Assembly: GCA_963803375.1 (NCBI GenBank) | Contig: CAWDMB010000011.1 | Location: 55,760-119,759 of the forward strand | From: JAOPZW01 sp963803375 | GTDB lineage: Bacteria > Actinomycetota > Thermoleophilia > Solirubrobacterales > Solirubrobacteraceae | DNA length: 64,000 nucleotides | Direction: 5' to 3' | Shown here: positions 49,410 to 58,378 of the stretch, one piece after another | How positions within the stretch are numbered: position 1 is the stretch's first letter | Layout: every line of letters begins with the position of its first letter | The notes under the pieces: generated by a model | What the model saw: the letters and a program-made list of their open reading frames with translations, nothing else | Database searches by the model: none | What the model was told of the DNA's origin: nothing | Program-made: the position numbers and the translations under genes

Positions 49410-49959
49410 CGTACCCAGGGTTAGCAGAGGGACGTCAACCGCGGGCGCCGGCGCGTCGCCACGACCGTGCGCGTGCGCGTCCGGCGCGGCCGAGCGGCCG
49501 CGCCCGGCCGCCGAGCGCGGCCGCTCATCGCCGCGAAGCCACCGCCGGCGGGCCAGGAGCGCTCGCCCGCGGCCGGTCCTTGACGCGCGGGTTGCCGCGC
49601 AGCTTGAGTCCCCGCCGCTGAAGCGTGCGCCCGGCCGGCGGCGGCCGACACCGGCTGCCCGGGGAGGAGCGGCGCTCGTGTCCGGCGCGCACGGGTCGAC
49701 CGCGGCCCGGGCGCGCCGGCGGCAGCGAGCGCCCGGCGCTGAGCGCGCGGCCGTCGTGCGCGCGGCCGCGCCGCGATCTCGAGGGCCCCGGGCTTGGCGC
49801 ACCCAGTCGGCGAAGCGCACGGCGTCGATGCTCGCCGGAACCGAGCGGCCGACGTCGCCGAGGGGTTCGGGGAGGTAGTGGCTCACGGTCGTGGGCTTGG
49901 CGATGTCGCTGGTCTCTTGGGTCGGTCGGCGTGCGGACATCCGGCACATGCCGGCGACC
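49410..49959. other. Long intergenic region
   Basis: A 550-bp gap lies between two minus-strand genes. It is extremely GC-rich and repetitive (GGCCGC and GCGCGG tracts). One minus-strand frame near 49780-49949 (MSARRPTQETSDIAKPTTVS) looks protein-like for about 50 residues but ends in Arg/Ala-rich sequence without a stop until the transporter. I do not call a gene. Confidence 0.35.
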
Positions 49960-51222
49960 TCAGGCGGGCGGCGACGCCCCGGCGTCTTCGAACGTGCTCA
50001 CCTCCGCGCAGCCGCGAGGATCGTGCTCGAGGCCACCAGAGCCGTGCCCGGACGGCGTACAGAGCTCCGCCAGCCGGCGCTCGAGCAAGCGCCGCTCGGC
50101 GTCGTCGTGGACCAGCGCCAGCGCACGGCGGTAGGCGTCGCGGGCCTCGGCGGTGCGACCGAGGCGGCGCAGCAGCTCGCCCCGCGTCGAGTGCAGGTAG
50201 CGGTAGTCCTCCAGCGCGAGGCGATCGACGATCTCGAGTCCAGCCTCTGGACCCCGCGCCTCGGCGACCGCGACCGCCCTGGTCAGCTCGACGACCGGCG
50301 AGTCGGTGAGGCGGGCGAGCTCGCCGTAGAGGGCGGCGATCTGGGGCAGGTCGCGCGGCTCGTCGGCATGCAGGGACGCGATCGCCGCCTGCAGAACATA
50401 GGCCCCGCGGCCGTGCAGCGCCAGGGCCCGGTCGAGCACCGCCCGCCCGGCGGCGATCTGCGCCGTGTCCCAGAGCGAGCGGTCCTGGTCGGCGAGCAGG
50501 ACCAGGTCGCCGCCACGGAACCGCGCCTCGCGGCGGGCGTCGTGCAGCAGCATCATCGCGAGCAGACCGTGGACCTCGGGCTCGTCGGGCATCAGCTCGG
50601 CGAGCGCCCGTCCGAGCCGGAGCGCCTCGGCCGCCAGCTCGCGGCGGCCACCGTAGCCCTCGTTGAAGATCAGGTAGACGACCGCGAGCACGGCGGCGAG
50701 CCGATCGGGCAGCAGGTGGTCCGGGGGCACCCGAAACGGGATCCCGGCGGCCCGGATCTTGCGCTTCGCCCGTACGAGCCGCTGTGCCATCGTCGGCTCG
50801 CCGACCAGGAAGGCGCGGGCGATCTCGCCGGTGGTCAGGCCGCCGAGCGTCCGCAAGGTGAGAGCGACCTGCGCGTCGGTGGCGAGGGCCGGATGACAGC
50901 AGGTGAAGACCAGCTCGAGTCGCTCGTCGGAGAACGTCGTCTCGTCCACCTGATCCTCCGCTGCCTCGGGCACCTCGAGCAGGCGCGTCTTGACGGCCAG
51001 CGTGCGATCGCGGCGGAGGCGATCGATGGCTCGGTTGCGCGCCGTCGACACCAGCCACGCGGCCGGGTTGGCGGGAGTTCCGTCTCGCGGCCAGCGCTCA
51101 GCGGCGACCGCGAAGGCCTCCTGCGCGGCTTCCTCGGCGAGGTCGAAGTCGCCGAGGAAGCCGATCAGGGCAGCGAGGACGTAGCCCCACCGATCGCGGA
51201 AGGTCTGCTCGAGGATCGCTAC
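49960..51222 (-). CDS. RNA polymerase sigma factor, ECF42 family with TPR-like C-terminus
   Basis: About 420 residues. The sigma region 2 reads FRDRWGYVLAALIGFLGDFD and LAEEAAQEAFAVAAERWPRD, region 4 LTLRTLGGLTTGEIARAFLV with EPTMAQRLVRAKRKIRAAGI, and the long C-terminus (LLPDRLAAVLAVVYLIFNEG to RRALALVHDDAERRLLERRL) is the ECF42 extension that replaces an anti-sigma factor. The partner DGPF gene lies immediately upstream, as usual. No ATG/GTG/TTG lies near the conserved start (VAILEQTF). I place the start at GTA 51222, which overlaps the DGPF stop as GTAG; the exact initiation codon is unresolved. Confidence 0.82.
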   Translation of the reverse strand, partial: VAILEQTFRDRWGYVLAALIGFLGDFDLAEEAAQEAFAVAAERWPRDGTPANPAAWLVSTARNRAIDRLRRDRTLAVKTRLLEVPEAAEDQVDETTFSDERLELVFTCCHPALATDAQVALTLRTLGGLTTGEIARAFLVGEPTMAQRLVRAKRKIRAAGIPFRVPPDHLLPDRLAAVLAVVYLIFNEGYGGRRELAAEALRLGRALAELMPDEPEVHGLLAMMLLHDARREARFRGGDLVLLADQDRSLWDTAQIAAGRAVLDRALALHGRGAYVLQAAIASLHADEPRDLPQIAALYGELARLTDSPVVELTRAVAVAEARGPEAGLEIVDRLALEDYRYLHSTRGELLRRLGRTAEARDAYRRALALVHDDAERRLLERRLAELCTPSGHGSGGLEHDPRGCAEVSTFEDAGASPPA

Positions 51223-51575
51223 CGCTCCACGATCGGGCGCACCTCGATCGCGCCGCCCATCCAGGCCGCCGGGATCCGTGACGCCAGCTCGATGGCAGCG
51301 TCGAGGTCGTCGGCCTCGAACAGCAGGTAGCCGCCGATCGCCTCCTTGATCTCGACGAACGGGCCGTCCGTGGTCAGCGTCCTGCCGTCCTGCACCCGCA
51401 CGGTCGTCGCCGTCTCGGGGGGCTGGAGCTGGAGACCGGGACTGACGCCGGGCGTCTCGGTGAGCGCCTTGTACGCGCCGTAGACCGCGCCCTTCTCGTC
51501 CTCCGAGAGGCGCTCCCACTCGTCGGACCCCGGCGTCGGGGTGGCGCCCTGATGGATCAGCAGCATGTAGTTCAT
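51219..51575 (-). CDS. YCII-related DGPF-domain protein
   Basis: This 118-residue protein is MNYMLLIHQGATPTPGSDEW with the diagnostic TLTTDGPFVEIKEAIGGYLL and AIEVRPIVER. DGPF proteins accompany ECF42 sigma factors and are the likely targets or partners of the sigma factor; their reaction is unknown. GGAGG is correctly spaced before ATG 51575. The stop overlaps the sigma gene by four bases. Confidence 0.88.
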   Translation of the reverse strand: MNYMLLIHQGATPTPGSDEWERLSEDEKGAVYGAYKALTETPGVSPGLQLQPPETATTVRVQDGRTLTTDGPFVEIKEAIGGYLLFEADDLDAAIELASRIPAAWMGGAIEVRPIVER

Positions 51576-51760
51576 CGCATCCTCCGTGTCGGAATGGTCG
51601 TCCATAGACGAACGGGGACCGACGAAATCGACAGCTCCGCGCGAAGGATTTCACGGGACGCGGGGCGCCGACGCTCGCGAGCGCGGTCGGCGGCATGGGA
51701 AGGAACCCGTCGACCCGGCGTCATGGGGGAGGACGGCACAACCAGCTTCGGGGGGATGTC

Positions 51761-53515
51761 ATGGATCGCAGCGCACGACCGGGGGATCGCGCGCTGCGCA
51801 TCCTCTTCCTCGTCTCGGCCCACAACAGCCTCAGCCAGCGCGCCCAGATCGCGCTGACCGAACTCGGGCACGACATCACGGTGGCGGTCGTCGACTCCGG
51901 CGCGGCGATGGAGGCCGCGGTCCAGGGCCACCGGCCGGAGCTCATCGTGTGCCCGATGCTCAAGACGCTCATCCCCGAGTCGATCTGGGTCCGTCATCGC
52001 TGCCTGATCGTGCACCCCGGACCGCGCGGGGACCGCGGCCCGTCCTCGCTGGACTGGGCGATCGAGCTCGGAGCGGACGCGTGGGGGGTCACGGTCCTCG
52101 AGGCCGACGGCGACTACGACGCCGGCGCCGTGTGGGCCGAGCGCACGTTCGCGACCCGCGCGATCGGCAAGAGCAGCCTGTACCGCCACGAGGTCCGGCG
52201 CGCCGCGATCGAGGCGCTGGTCGAGGCGGTGACGAAGGTCGCCGCCGGTGCCGCGGCGCCCGGGGTCGCAGACCGCGCCGACCCGCGCGTGACCGGCCGC
52301 GCGCGGCCGCTGATGCGCCAGGAGATCCGCGCGATCGACTGGCGCTCGGATCCGACCGCGACGGTCCTGCGCAGGATCCGCGCGGGGGAGGGCCATCCAG
52401 GCCTGCTCGACACGATCGACGACGCGCCCTTCCACCTCTTCGGCGGCCATCCCGAGGGGACGCTGCGCGGCCGTCCGGGCGAGATCGTCGCCACCCGCGA
52501 CGGCGCGATCTGCCGCGCGACCATCGACGGCGCGGTGTGGGTGACGCACCTCAAGCGCGCCGCGCCGGACGAGCCCTCGTTCAAGCTGCCGGCCACGCAC
52601 GCGCTCGCGCTGGCCGGCCACGAGCTCGACGCACCCGAGGTCCCGGCGCCCCTGCACGCGCCCGCGCCCGCCCGCCCGACGTACCGCGAGATCGCCTACG
52701 CGGAGCACGCGGGCGTCGGCTACCTGCACTTCCGGTTCTACAACGGCGCGATGAGCACGGAGCAGTGCCGGCGCCTGCGCGAGGCCTACCTGTACGCGCG
52801 CTCGCGGCGCACGAATGTCATCGCGCTCATGGGCGGCAGCGACTTCTTTTCGAACGGCATCCACCTCAACGTCATCGAGGCCGCCGAGGACCCGGCGGCC
52901 GAGTCGTGGCGGAACCTGCACGCGATCAACGACGTCGTGCGCGCGGTCGTCGAGACCGACTCGCACCTCGTCCTCTCGGCGCTGGCGGGCGACGCGGCCG
53001 CGGGCGGCGTGCCCTTCGCCCTCGCCGCCGACCACGTCGTGGCGCGCGAGGACGTCGTCCTGAACCCCTACTACGAGCACATGGGCGGCCTGTTCGGGTC
53101 CGAGTACTGGACCTACCTGCTGCCGCGTCGAGTGGGGCACGCGACCGCGGCCCGGATCACCGGCGCGCCGTACACCCCGTTGGGCACGCGCGAGGCCGTG
53201 GGGCTCGGCCTGCTCGACGCGGCCTTCGGCGCGACCGCGGCCGCATTCGGCACGCGGGTCCGCCGACTGGCCGAGCGCTTCGCCGGTCATCCGGACCTCC
53301 CCGACTGGCTGGCGCGCAAGCGCGACCGGCGCGCGCGCGACGAGCAGCTCAAGCCGCTCCGCGCCTACCGCCTGCACGAGCTCGCGCGCTCGCACGAGTG
53401 CTTCTTCGGGCCCGACCGCAGCTACCACGAGGCGCGCATGCGCTTCGTCCACAAGCGTGGCGCCCCGCGCGTCGTGCGCGCGCCGGAGCGCCGGCTGGAC
53501 CGTCCGGCGGCCTAG
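51761..53515 (+). CDS. hoxX: HypX/HoxX-like hydrogenase maturation protein (CO-forming)
   Basis: This 584-residue two-domain protein has an N-terminal formyltransferase-like domain (about 10-270): ILFLVSAHNSLSQRAQIALT, LKTLIPESIWVRHRCLIVHP and GPRGDRGPSSLDWAIELGAD. The C-terminal enoyl-CoA hydratase-like domain (about 320-560) has NVIALMGGSDFFSNGIHLNV, LAGDAAAGGVPFALAADHVV and YYEHMGGLFGSEYWTYLLP. HypX uses formyl-tetrahydrofolate and CoA to make CO for the NiFe(CN)2CO site of O2-tolerant [NiFe]-hydrogenases. GGGGGATGTC precedes ATG 51761. No hydrogenase or hyp gene is in the window, so this copy is an orphan here. Confidence 0.85.
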   Translation: MDRSARPGDRALRILFLVSAHNSLSQRAQIALTELGHDITVAVVDSGAAMEAAVQGHRPELIVCPMLKTLIPESIWVRHRCLIVHPGPRGDRGPSSLDWAIELGADAWGVTVLEADGDYDAGAVWAERTFATRAIGKSSLYRHEVRRAAIEALVEAVTKVAAGAAAPGVADRADPRVTGRARPLMRQEIRAIDWRSDPTATVLRRIRAGEGHPGLLDTIDDAPFHLFGGHPEGTLRGRPGEIVATRDGAICRATIDGAVWVTHLKRAAPDEPSFKLPATHALALAGHELDAPEVPAPLHAPAPARPTYREIAYAEHAGVGYLHFRFYNGAMSTEQCRRLREAYLYARSRRTNVIALMGGSDFFSNGIHLNVIEAAEDPAAESWRNLHAINDVVRAVVETDSHLVLSALAGDAAAGGVPFALAADHVVAREDVVLNPYYEHMGGLFGSEYWTYLLPRRVGHATAARITGAPYTPLGTREAVGLGLLDAAFGATAAAFGTRVRRLAERFAGHPDLPDWLARKRDRRARDEQLKPLRAYRLHELARSHECFFGPDRSYHEARMRFVHKRGAPRVVRAPERRLDRPAA

Positions 53516-53627
53516 TAGCGGGCTCCGGACCGCGCGAGGCAGAGGGCGACCGCTGAGCGTCTCGGTGAAGCTCCCGGGGGGGGGCTCCGCCGGCGCTGCA
53601 GCGCGGACCGGTTAGGGTTCGCGCGCC

Positions 53628-54029
53628 ATGAGCCTGTACGAGTGGCTCCTGTTCCTGCACCTGCTCGCCGCCTTCGCGCTGGTCGCAGGCGTCGCCGCCT
53701 ACGGCGTGATCGTCTTCAGCGGCACCGTCGCCGCCAGGTGGGCACTCGCGTCGCCGGCGGTCGCGCTGTGGAACGTGGGCGGGCTGGGCGTGATCGTGTT
53801 CGGGATCTGGCTGGCCCTCGAGGTGGACGGCTACGAGATCTGGGACGGCTGGATCCTGGTCGCCATCGCCCTGTGGTTGATCGCGTCCGCGGTGGGCGGT
53901 CGCCTCGGCCGCGACGTGCGCGAGGGCACGACGCTCTCCGATGACGGCCGCGACCGCGTGCTCGTGGCCGTGATGATGCTCGCCACCGCAGCGCTGCTGC
54001 TCGACATGATCGTGAAGCCGGGCGCGTGA
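53628..54029 (+). CDS. Four-helix membrane protein, DUF2269-like
   Basis: This 133-residue integral membrane protein begins MSLYEWLLFLHLLAAFALVA and has about four TM helices (near 5-28, 40-60, 75-95 and 110-128). The LH in helix 1 resembles the His-bearing helices of CopD/DUF2269 proteins and could bind heme. It is followed by a related gene with a GTGA overlap, so they are likely partners. It lies 112 bp after hoxX. Confidence 0.65.
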   Translation: MSLYEWLLFLHLLAAFALVAGVAAYGVIVFSGTVAARWALASPAVALWNVGGLGVIVFGIWLALEVDGYEIWDGWILVAIALWLIASAVGGRLGRDVREGTTLSDDGRDRVLVAVMMLATAALLLDMIVKPGA

Positions 54030-54481
54030 CGCTGGCCGCGATTCGCCCCGGCGCGTGGGACCTGGCGCTGTTCGTGCACGTCGCGGGCGCGATGCTGATG
54101 GTGGCGGCGCTCGTCATCGTTCTCGCCGTCATGGGCGGCGCGCTGCGGCGGGGCGACGGCGCCGACGTGCTGACGCGGCTGGCGTTCCGCGGGCTGCTTC
54201 TCGGCGTCCTCCCGGCCTATGTCCTGATGCGCGCGGGCGCCGAGTGGATCGCCTCCAAGGAGAAGCTGGGCGACTCGAACGCCGAGTGGATCGGCATCGG
54301 CTACGGCACCGCGGACGGCGGGCTGCTGGTGGCGATCATCGCCACGATCGTGGCCTGGCGGGCGATGCGCCGCGGGGCCGCCGGGGCCGGTGGTCTCGGC
54401 CGCGCGGTCGTCGTGCTCTCGGGCCTGCTGCTCGTCGCCTACGCGGTCGCGATCTGGGCGATGGCGACCAAGCCCGCCTGA
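54026..54481 (+). CDS. Membrane protein related to the preceding DUF2269-like protein
   Basis: This 151-residue protein has four TM helices and starts at GTG (GTGA overlap with the previous stop). Helix 1 (DLALFVHVAGAMLMVAALVI) again carries a VH motif, and the loop has WIASKEKLGDSNAEWIGIGY. The pair looks like a duplication; the products may form a heterodimer in the membrane. No function can be assigned. Confidence 0.65.
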   Translation: MTLAAIRPGAWDLALFVHVAGAMLMVAALVIVLAVMGGALRRGDGADVLTRLAFRGLLLGVLPAYVLMRAGAEWIASKEKLGDSNAEWIGIGYGTADGGLLVAIIATIVAWRAMRRGAAGAGGLGRAVVVLSGLLLVAYAVAIWAMATKPA

Positions 54482-54623
54482 TCGCGGGTCAGTCGGCGAG
54501 CGCGCCGGTCCGGACGTCCGCGGTCGTCCTCCGTCAGACGGGGACGCACGCGCAATGAGTCGTGCCGCCGTGCGCAGGTACGGTTCGGGAGTAGCGTCGT
54601 TCGAAGCCCAGGAGGTTCTTTCC

Positions 54624-56228
54624 GTGTCCATCGTCACGCCGCCCGCCGACGATCCTCGCTCGCTGCCGCCGACCGGCTCGGCGCGGATCGATCGGGGCCG
54701 TCTGGACGCGCTGGCGTCGCGTGTCACCGCGGTCGCGCCGCGCGAGCTGATGGACATCGAGAGGCCGTTCACGGGGGAGACGCTGGGGCGGGTGCCGCGC
54801 TGCGAGGAGGAGGATGTGCAGCGCGCGGTGCTCGAGGCGCGCGCCGCGCAGGCACGGTGGGCGAGCACGTCGCTTCAGGAGCGCTCGGCGATCGTCCTGC
54901 GCTTCCACGATCTGGTCCTTGCCCGCCGAGACGAGGTGCTCGACCTGATCCAGCTCGAGTCGGGCAAGGCGCGTCGTCACGCCTCCGAGGAGGTGCTGGA
55001 CGTCGCGATCGTCTCGCGCTACTACGCCAACACCGCCGCACGCCACCTCGGCCCGCAGCGGCGCCGCGGCGCCCTGCCGCTGCTGACCGCGACCTGGGAG
55101 TACCGCCACCCGCTCGGCGTGGTGGCGATCATCGCGCCCTGGAACTACCCGCTCACGCTCGGCATCAGCGACGCGATTCCGGCGCTGGTCGCGGGCAACG
55201 GCGTGGTGATCAAGCCCGACGGCCACACGCCCTTCAGCGCGCTCTGGGCGATGGAGCTGCTCGAGGAGGCGGGGATGCCGCGCGGGCTGATCCAGGTCGT
55301 CACGGGCTCCGGGGCCAAGCTCGGTCCCCACGTGATCGACCGCGTCGACTACGTCATGTTCACGGGCAGCACGCACACGGGGCGGACGGTCGCGCGCCAG
55401 GCCGCCGACCGGCTCATCGCCTGCTCGATGGAGCTGGGGGGCAAGAACGCGATGATCGTGCTCGAGGACGCCGACATCGGCAAGGCGGTCGACGGCGCCG
55501 AGCGCGCGCTGTTCTCCAACGCGGGCCAGCTCTGCATCGCGATCGAGCGCTTGTACGTTCACGAGGCGATCGCTGACGAGTACGTCCGCCGGCTCGTCGA
55601 GCACACGCGCAGGATGCGGCTGGGCCCCGAGCTCGAGTACGGGCCGGACATGGGCTCGCTGATCTCCGCCGAGCACTTCGAGGTGGTGCGTGACCACGTC
55701 GAGGACGCCGTTGCGAAGGGCGCGCGTGTGCTCACCGGCGGCCGTCCCCGCCCCGACCTGGGCCCGCACTTCTACGAGCCGACGCTCTTGCAGGACGTCC
55801 GCGAGGACATGTCGCTGTTCGCCGACGAGACGTTCGGACCGGTCGTCGCGATCTCGACCTTCGCCAGCGCGGACGAGGTCGTCGCGCGCGCCAACCAGAG
55901 CGTCTACGGGCTGAACTTCAGCGTCTGGACGAGAGACTCCGCGCGCGGGCGCGAGCTCGCCACGCGGCTGCACGCGGGCACGGTGAACGTCAACGAGGGT
56001 TACGCGGCGACGTGGGCCTCCGTCGATGCGCCGATGGGCGGCTTCAAGCAGTCGGGCTTGGGCCGTCGCCACGGGCGCCACGGGATCCAGAAGTACACCG
56101 AGGAGCAGACGATCTCCGTTCAGCGGCTGCTTCCGCTCGCGCCGCCGCCGCCCATGAGCCAGACGCTCTGGGTGCGCCTGATGACGCAGGCGCTGCGCCT
56201 GCTGCGCCGGACACCCGGCGTGCGCTAG
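54624..56228 (+). CDS. Aldehyde dehydrogenase (succinate-semialdehyde type)
   Basis: This 534-residue aldehyde dehydrogenase shows VVAIIAPWNYPLTLGISDAI, the catalytic Glu in CSMELGGKNAMIVLEDADIG, the Cys in SNAGQLCIAIERLYV and SVDAPMGGFKQSGLGRRHG. It resembles GabD2-like succinate-semialdehyde dehydrogenases of actinobacteria, with a C-terminal tail that may associate with the membrane (LLPLAPPPPMSQTLWVRLMT). The GTG at 54624 is used because AGGAGG lies eight bases upstream. It is convergent with the DUF1876 gene. Confidence 0.88.
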   Translation: MSIVTPPADDPRSLPPTGSARIDRGRLDALASRVTAVAPRELMDIERPFTGETLGRVPRCEEEDVQRAVLEARAAQARWASTSLQERSAIVLRFHDLVLARRDEVLDLIQLESGKARRHASEEVLDVAIVSRYYANTAARHLGPQRRRGALPLLTATWEYRHPLGVVAIIAPWNYPLTLGISDAIPALVAGNGVVIKPDGHTPFSALWAMELLEEAGMPRGLIQVVTGSGAKLGPHVIDRVDYVMFTGSTHTGRTVARQAADRLIACSMELGGKNAMIVLEDADIGKAVDGAERALFSNAGQLCIAIERLYVHEAIADEYVRRLVEHTRRMRLGPELEYGPDMGSLISAEHFEVVRDHVEDAVAKGARVLTGGRPRPDLGPHFYEPTLLQDVREDMSLFADETFGPVVAISTFASADEVVARANQSVYGLNFSVWTRDSARGRELATRLHAGTVNVNEGYAATWASVDAPMGGFKQSGLGRRHGRHGIQKYTEEQTISVQRLLPLAPPPPMSQTLWVRLMTQALRLLRRTPGVR

Positions 56229-56287
56229 CGGCGACCGGATCCGGCATGCCGCAACATGCGCGAGCTGCTCGAGCGCCCCGACCGGCC

Positions 56288-56554
56288 TCAGCGCGGGATG
56301 TGCACCGGGCGGTGCTCGAACGACTCGATGCGCTCGCCGGCCGCCTGCAGCAGCTGGTGTGAGAGGTCCGAGAGGGCGCGGGCGGCGGCGAGCTCCTCGC
56401 CGATCACCGGCACGTTGGGGTCGTCGCTCCTGCGCTTCGCGCCGCCCGCGCCCTCGAAGCGCCGCCCCTGGAACTCGAGCACGGCGGCCGCGCGGGTGCG
56501 GTTCTGCTCCTCGGTGAAGCGGACTGCGATGTCCCAATCGTTCACGGCATTCAT
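56288..56554 (-). CDS. DUF1876 family protein
   Basis: This 88-residue protein has the family pattern WDIAVRFTEEQNRTRAAAVL and ALSDLSHQLLQAAGERIESF. DUF1876 proteins have a double-stranded-RNA-binding-like fold and are common in actinobacteria with no proven role. The ATG at 56554 is the family start. Confidence 0.85.
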   Translation of the reverse strand: MNAVNDWDIAVRFTEEQNRTRAAAVLEFQGRRFEGAGGAKRRSDDPNVPVIGEELAAARALSDLSHQLLQAAGERIESFEHRPVHIPR

Positions 56555-56769
56555 GGCGCACCCGGGTCCGGACGCGCAACGGCGGCAACCATGAGATCTT
56601 CTCCCCGTCGTGGACGTGTGGCTTCGACGCTAGAACACGCACCCTCCGCAGGCATCCGGGGTCTCTCCGGATCTGTGCCGAATGCGATCATCGCTGTGGA
56701 GCGCGGGGCGCGCCGGGCAGGCGCGGCCCGGGCGTGGGATGATCGCGGCCGTCGGTTGCGGGTGGTGGG

Positions 56770-57783
56770 ATGACGACGACGTCGGTGCGGGGAGGCACGG
56801 CGGACGGGCCTGCGATCGGGCTGCTCGGCGACGTGATGCTCGGGCGCGGCGTCGGCTCGACGCTGCGGTTCCGCCAAGCCGGCGAGCTGTGGGACCCTGA
56901 GCTGCGGGCGCTCGCGGCGACGCTCGATGCGGTCGTGTGCAACCTGGAGTGCTGCATCTCGGCGCGCGGCGCGCCGACGTCGCTCATCGCCGGCAAGCCG
57001 TTCTTCTTCCGCGCCCCGCCGGTGGCGGTTGCCGCCCTGGAGACGATCGGCGTCCGCGCCGTCACGCTCGCCAACAACCACGCGCATGACTTTGGTAGCC
57101 ATGCGCTGGCCGACACGGCGAGGTCGCTGGCCACCGCCGGCATCGCGGTCGCCGGCGCCGGACCGAACCGCCAGGCGGCACGGCGCGCGACGGTCTTCGA
57201 CGCTGGGGGTCGGCGCGTGGGGTTGGTGGCCGCGACCGACCATCCGGTCGAGTACGCGGCGACGCCTTCGGGCTGGGGCGTCGCCTACGCCGACCTGCGC
57301 CACGGGCCGCCCCGGTGGTTGCTCGATGAGCTCGACCGAGCGCGGGAACGGTGCGACGTCGTCATCGTCTCCCCGCACTGGGGTCCGAACATGACGACCC
57401 ATCCCGCCGGCTGGCAGCGCCGCGCGGCGACCGACCTCCAGGACGCCGGGGCCGACCTCGTCGCCGGCCACTCCGCGCACCTCTTCCACGGGCTGCAGTG
57501 GACCGCCTCGGGGCCGATCCTCTACGACCTCGGCGACGCCCTCGACGACTACCGGATCGACCCCGACCTGCGCAACGACCTCGGCGTCCTGGCGATCTGG
57601 CGGCCCGGCAGCGCGTCGACCCCGGTGGAGCTCGTCGGCCTGCGCCTCGAGTACGCGCGCACAGGGCTGGCGCTCGCCGCGGACGCCGACTGGATCGCGG
57701 CCCGACTGCGGCGCGCCTGCCGGGAGCTGGGCACGTGTGTCACGCGGATCGCCGAGCAGCGCTTTCGGGTCGAGCCCGCGTGA
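56770..57783 (+). CDS. CapA-family (PGA_cap) metallophosphatase-like protein
   Basis: This 337-residue protein has GLLGDVMLGRGVG at 17-29, VVCNLECCIS, VTLANNHAHDFGSHAL, VIVSPHWGPNMT and VAGHSAHLFHGLQW, with a calcineurin-like metal-binding pattern (Asp, Asn-His, His-x-His). Relatives support poly-gamma-glutamate capsule export or hydrolyse phosphodiesters. No signal peptide or TM anchor is visible, unlike the classical PgsA/CapA, which suggests a cytoplasmic enzyme. Confidence 0.85.
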   Translation: MTTTSVRGGTADGPAIGLLGDVMLGRGVGSTLRFRQAGELWDPELRALAATLDAVVCNLECCISARGAPTSLIAGKPFFFRAPPVAVAALETIGVRAVTLANNHAHDFGSHALADTARSLATAGIAVAGAGPNRQAARRATVFDAGGRRVGLVAATDHPVEYAATPSGWGVAYADLRHGPPRWLLDELDRARERCDVVIVSPHWGPNMTTHPAGWQRRAATDLQDAGADLVAGHSAHLFHGLQWTASGPILYDLGDALDDYRIDPDLRNDLGVLAIWRPGSASTPVELVGLRLEYARTGLALAADADWIAARLRRACRELGTCVTRIAEQRFRVEPA

Positions 57784-57930
57784 GACGATTCGCAGCGAGG
57801 AGACGTGATCTGTTCGGCCTGGAGCCGAGCGGCGCTTGCGGATCGGGGTGACCCGGCGTGCCGGCGCGGCCGCGAGCCGCCTGCAAGCCGTCCGCGCGGG
57901 GGGCCGCAGCACCTCGGGCGCGGTCGGCGA

Positions 57931-58107
57931 TCAGAACTTCATGTGGCGCGTCTCGAACGCGAACCCGGCGATCACCGCGACGACCACGATCGCGATTCCG
58001 GCGACGACGCTGAGCGTCGCCCCGATCGCCAGCGCCACCGCCAGCGTGAGGGCGACCGCCAGCACGATACGGAGAGCACCGGCTTCCGACATCGATGAAG
58101 CTCGCAT
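57931..58107 (-). CDS. Small membrane protein with two TM helices
   Basis: This 58-residue protein is MRASSMSEAGALRIVLAVAL, then an almost continuous hydrophobic stretch LAIGATLSVVAGIAIVVVAV and IAGFAFETRHMKF. The start may be ATG 58107 or 58092; no ribosome binding site stands out. It is convergent with the CapA gene. Confidence 0.45.
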   Translation of the reverse strand: MRASSMSEAGALRIVLAVALTLAVALAIGATLSVVAGIAIVVVAVIAGFAFETRHMKF

Positions 58108-58378
58108 GCGGCCGACCGTACACGAGCGCGCCGAGCCGGACATCCGGGGAAACGCGCGCGCGGGGTCCGTGGGAACGTCCGAACCGAGATGTCTACGGGG
58201 TCACCATCGGGATCCAACGTGGCCGTCGATCACGGATCGAAGGCACTTGACTCTCGGGAATCCGAGTACGAGGCCCGCCGCAGGTGCAAACGGGACATCG
58301 GTGGTCACGCTGACGACGATGCCGATCGCCAACTCGGTGCGCTCCTCGGCTGGCTCTCGCGCCGGGACGGGGCGTAGG

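Noticed and set aside
49780..49949. Possible small gene MSARRPTQETSDIAKPTTVS
   Set aside because: About 50 protein-like residues without a stop before Arg-rich sequence; no homology or ribosome binding site.
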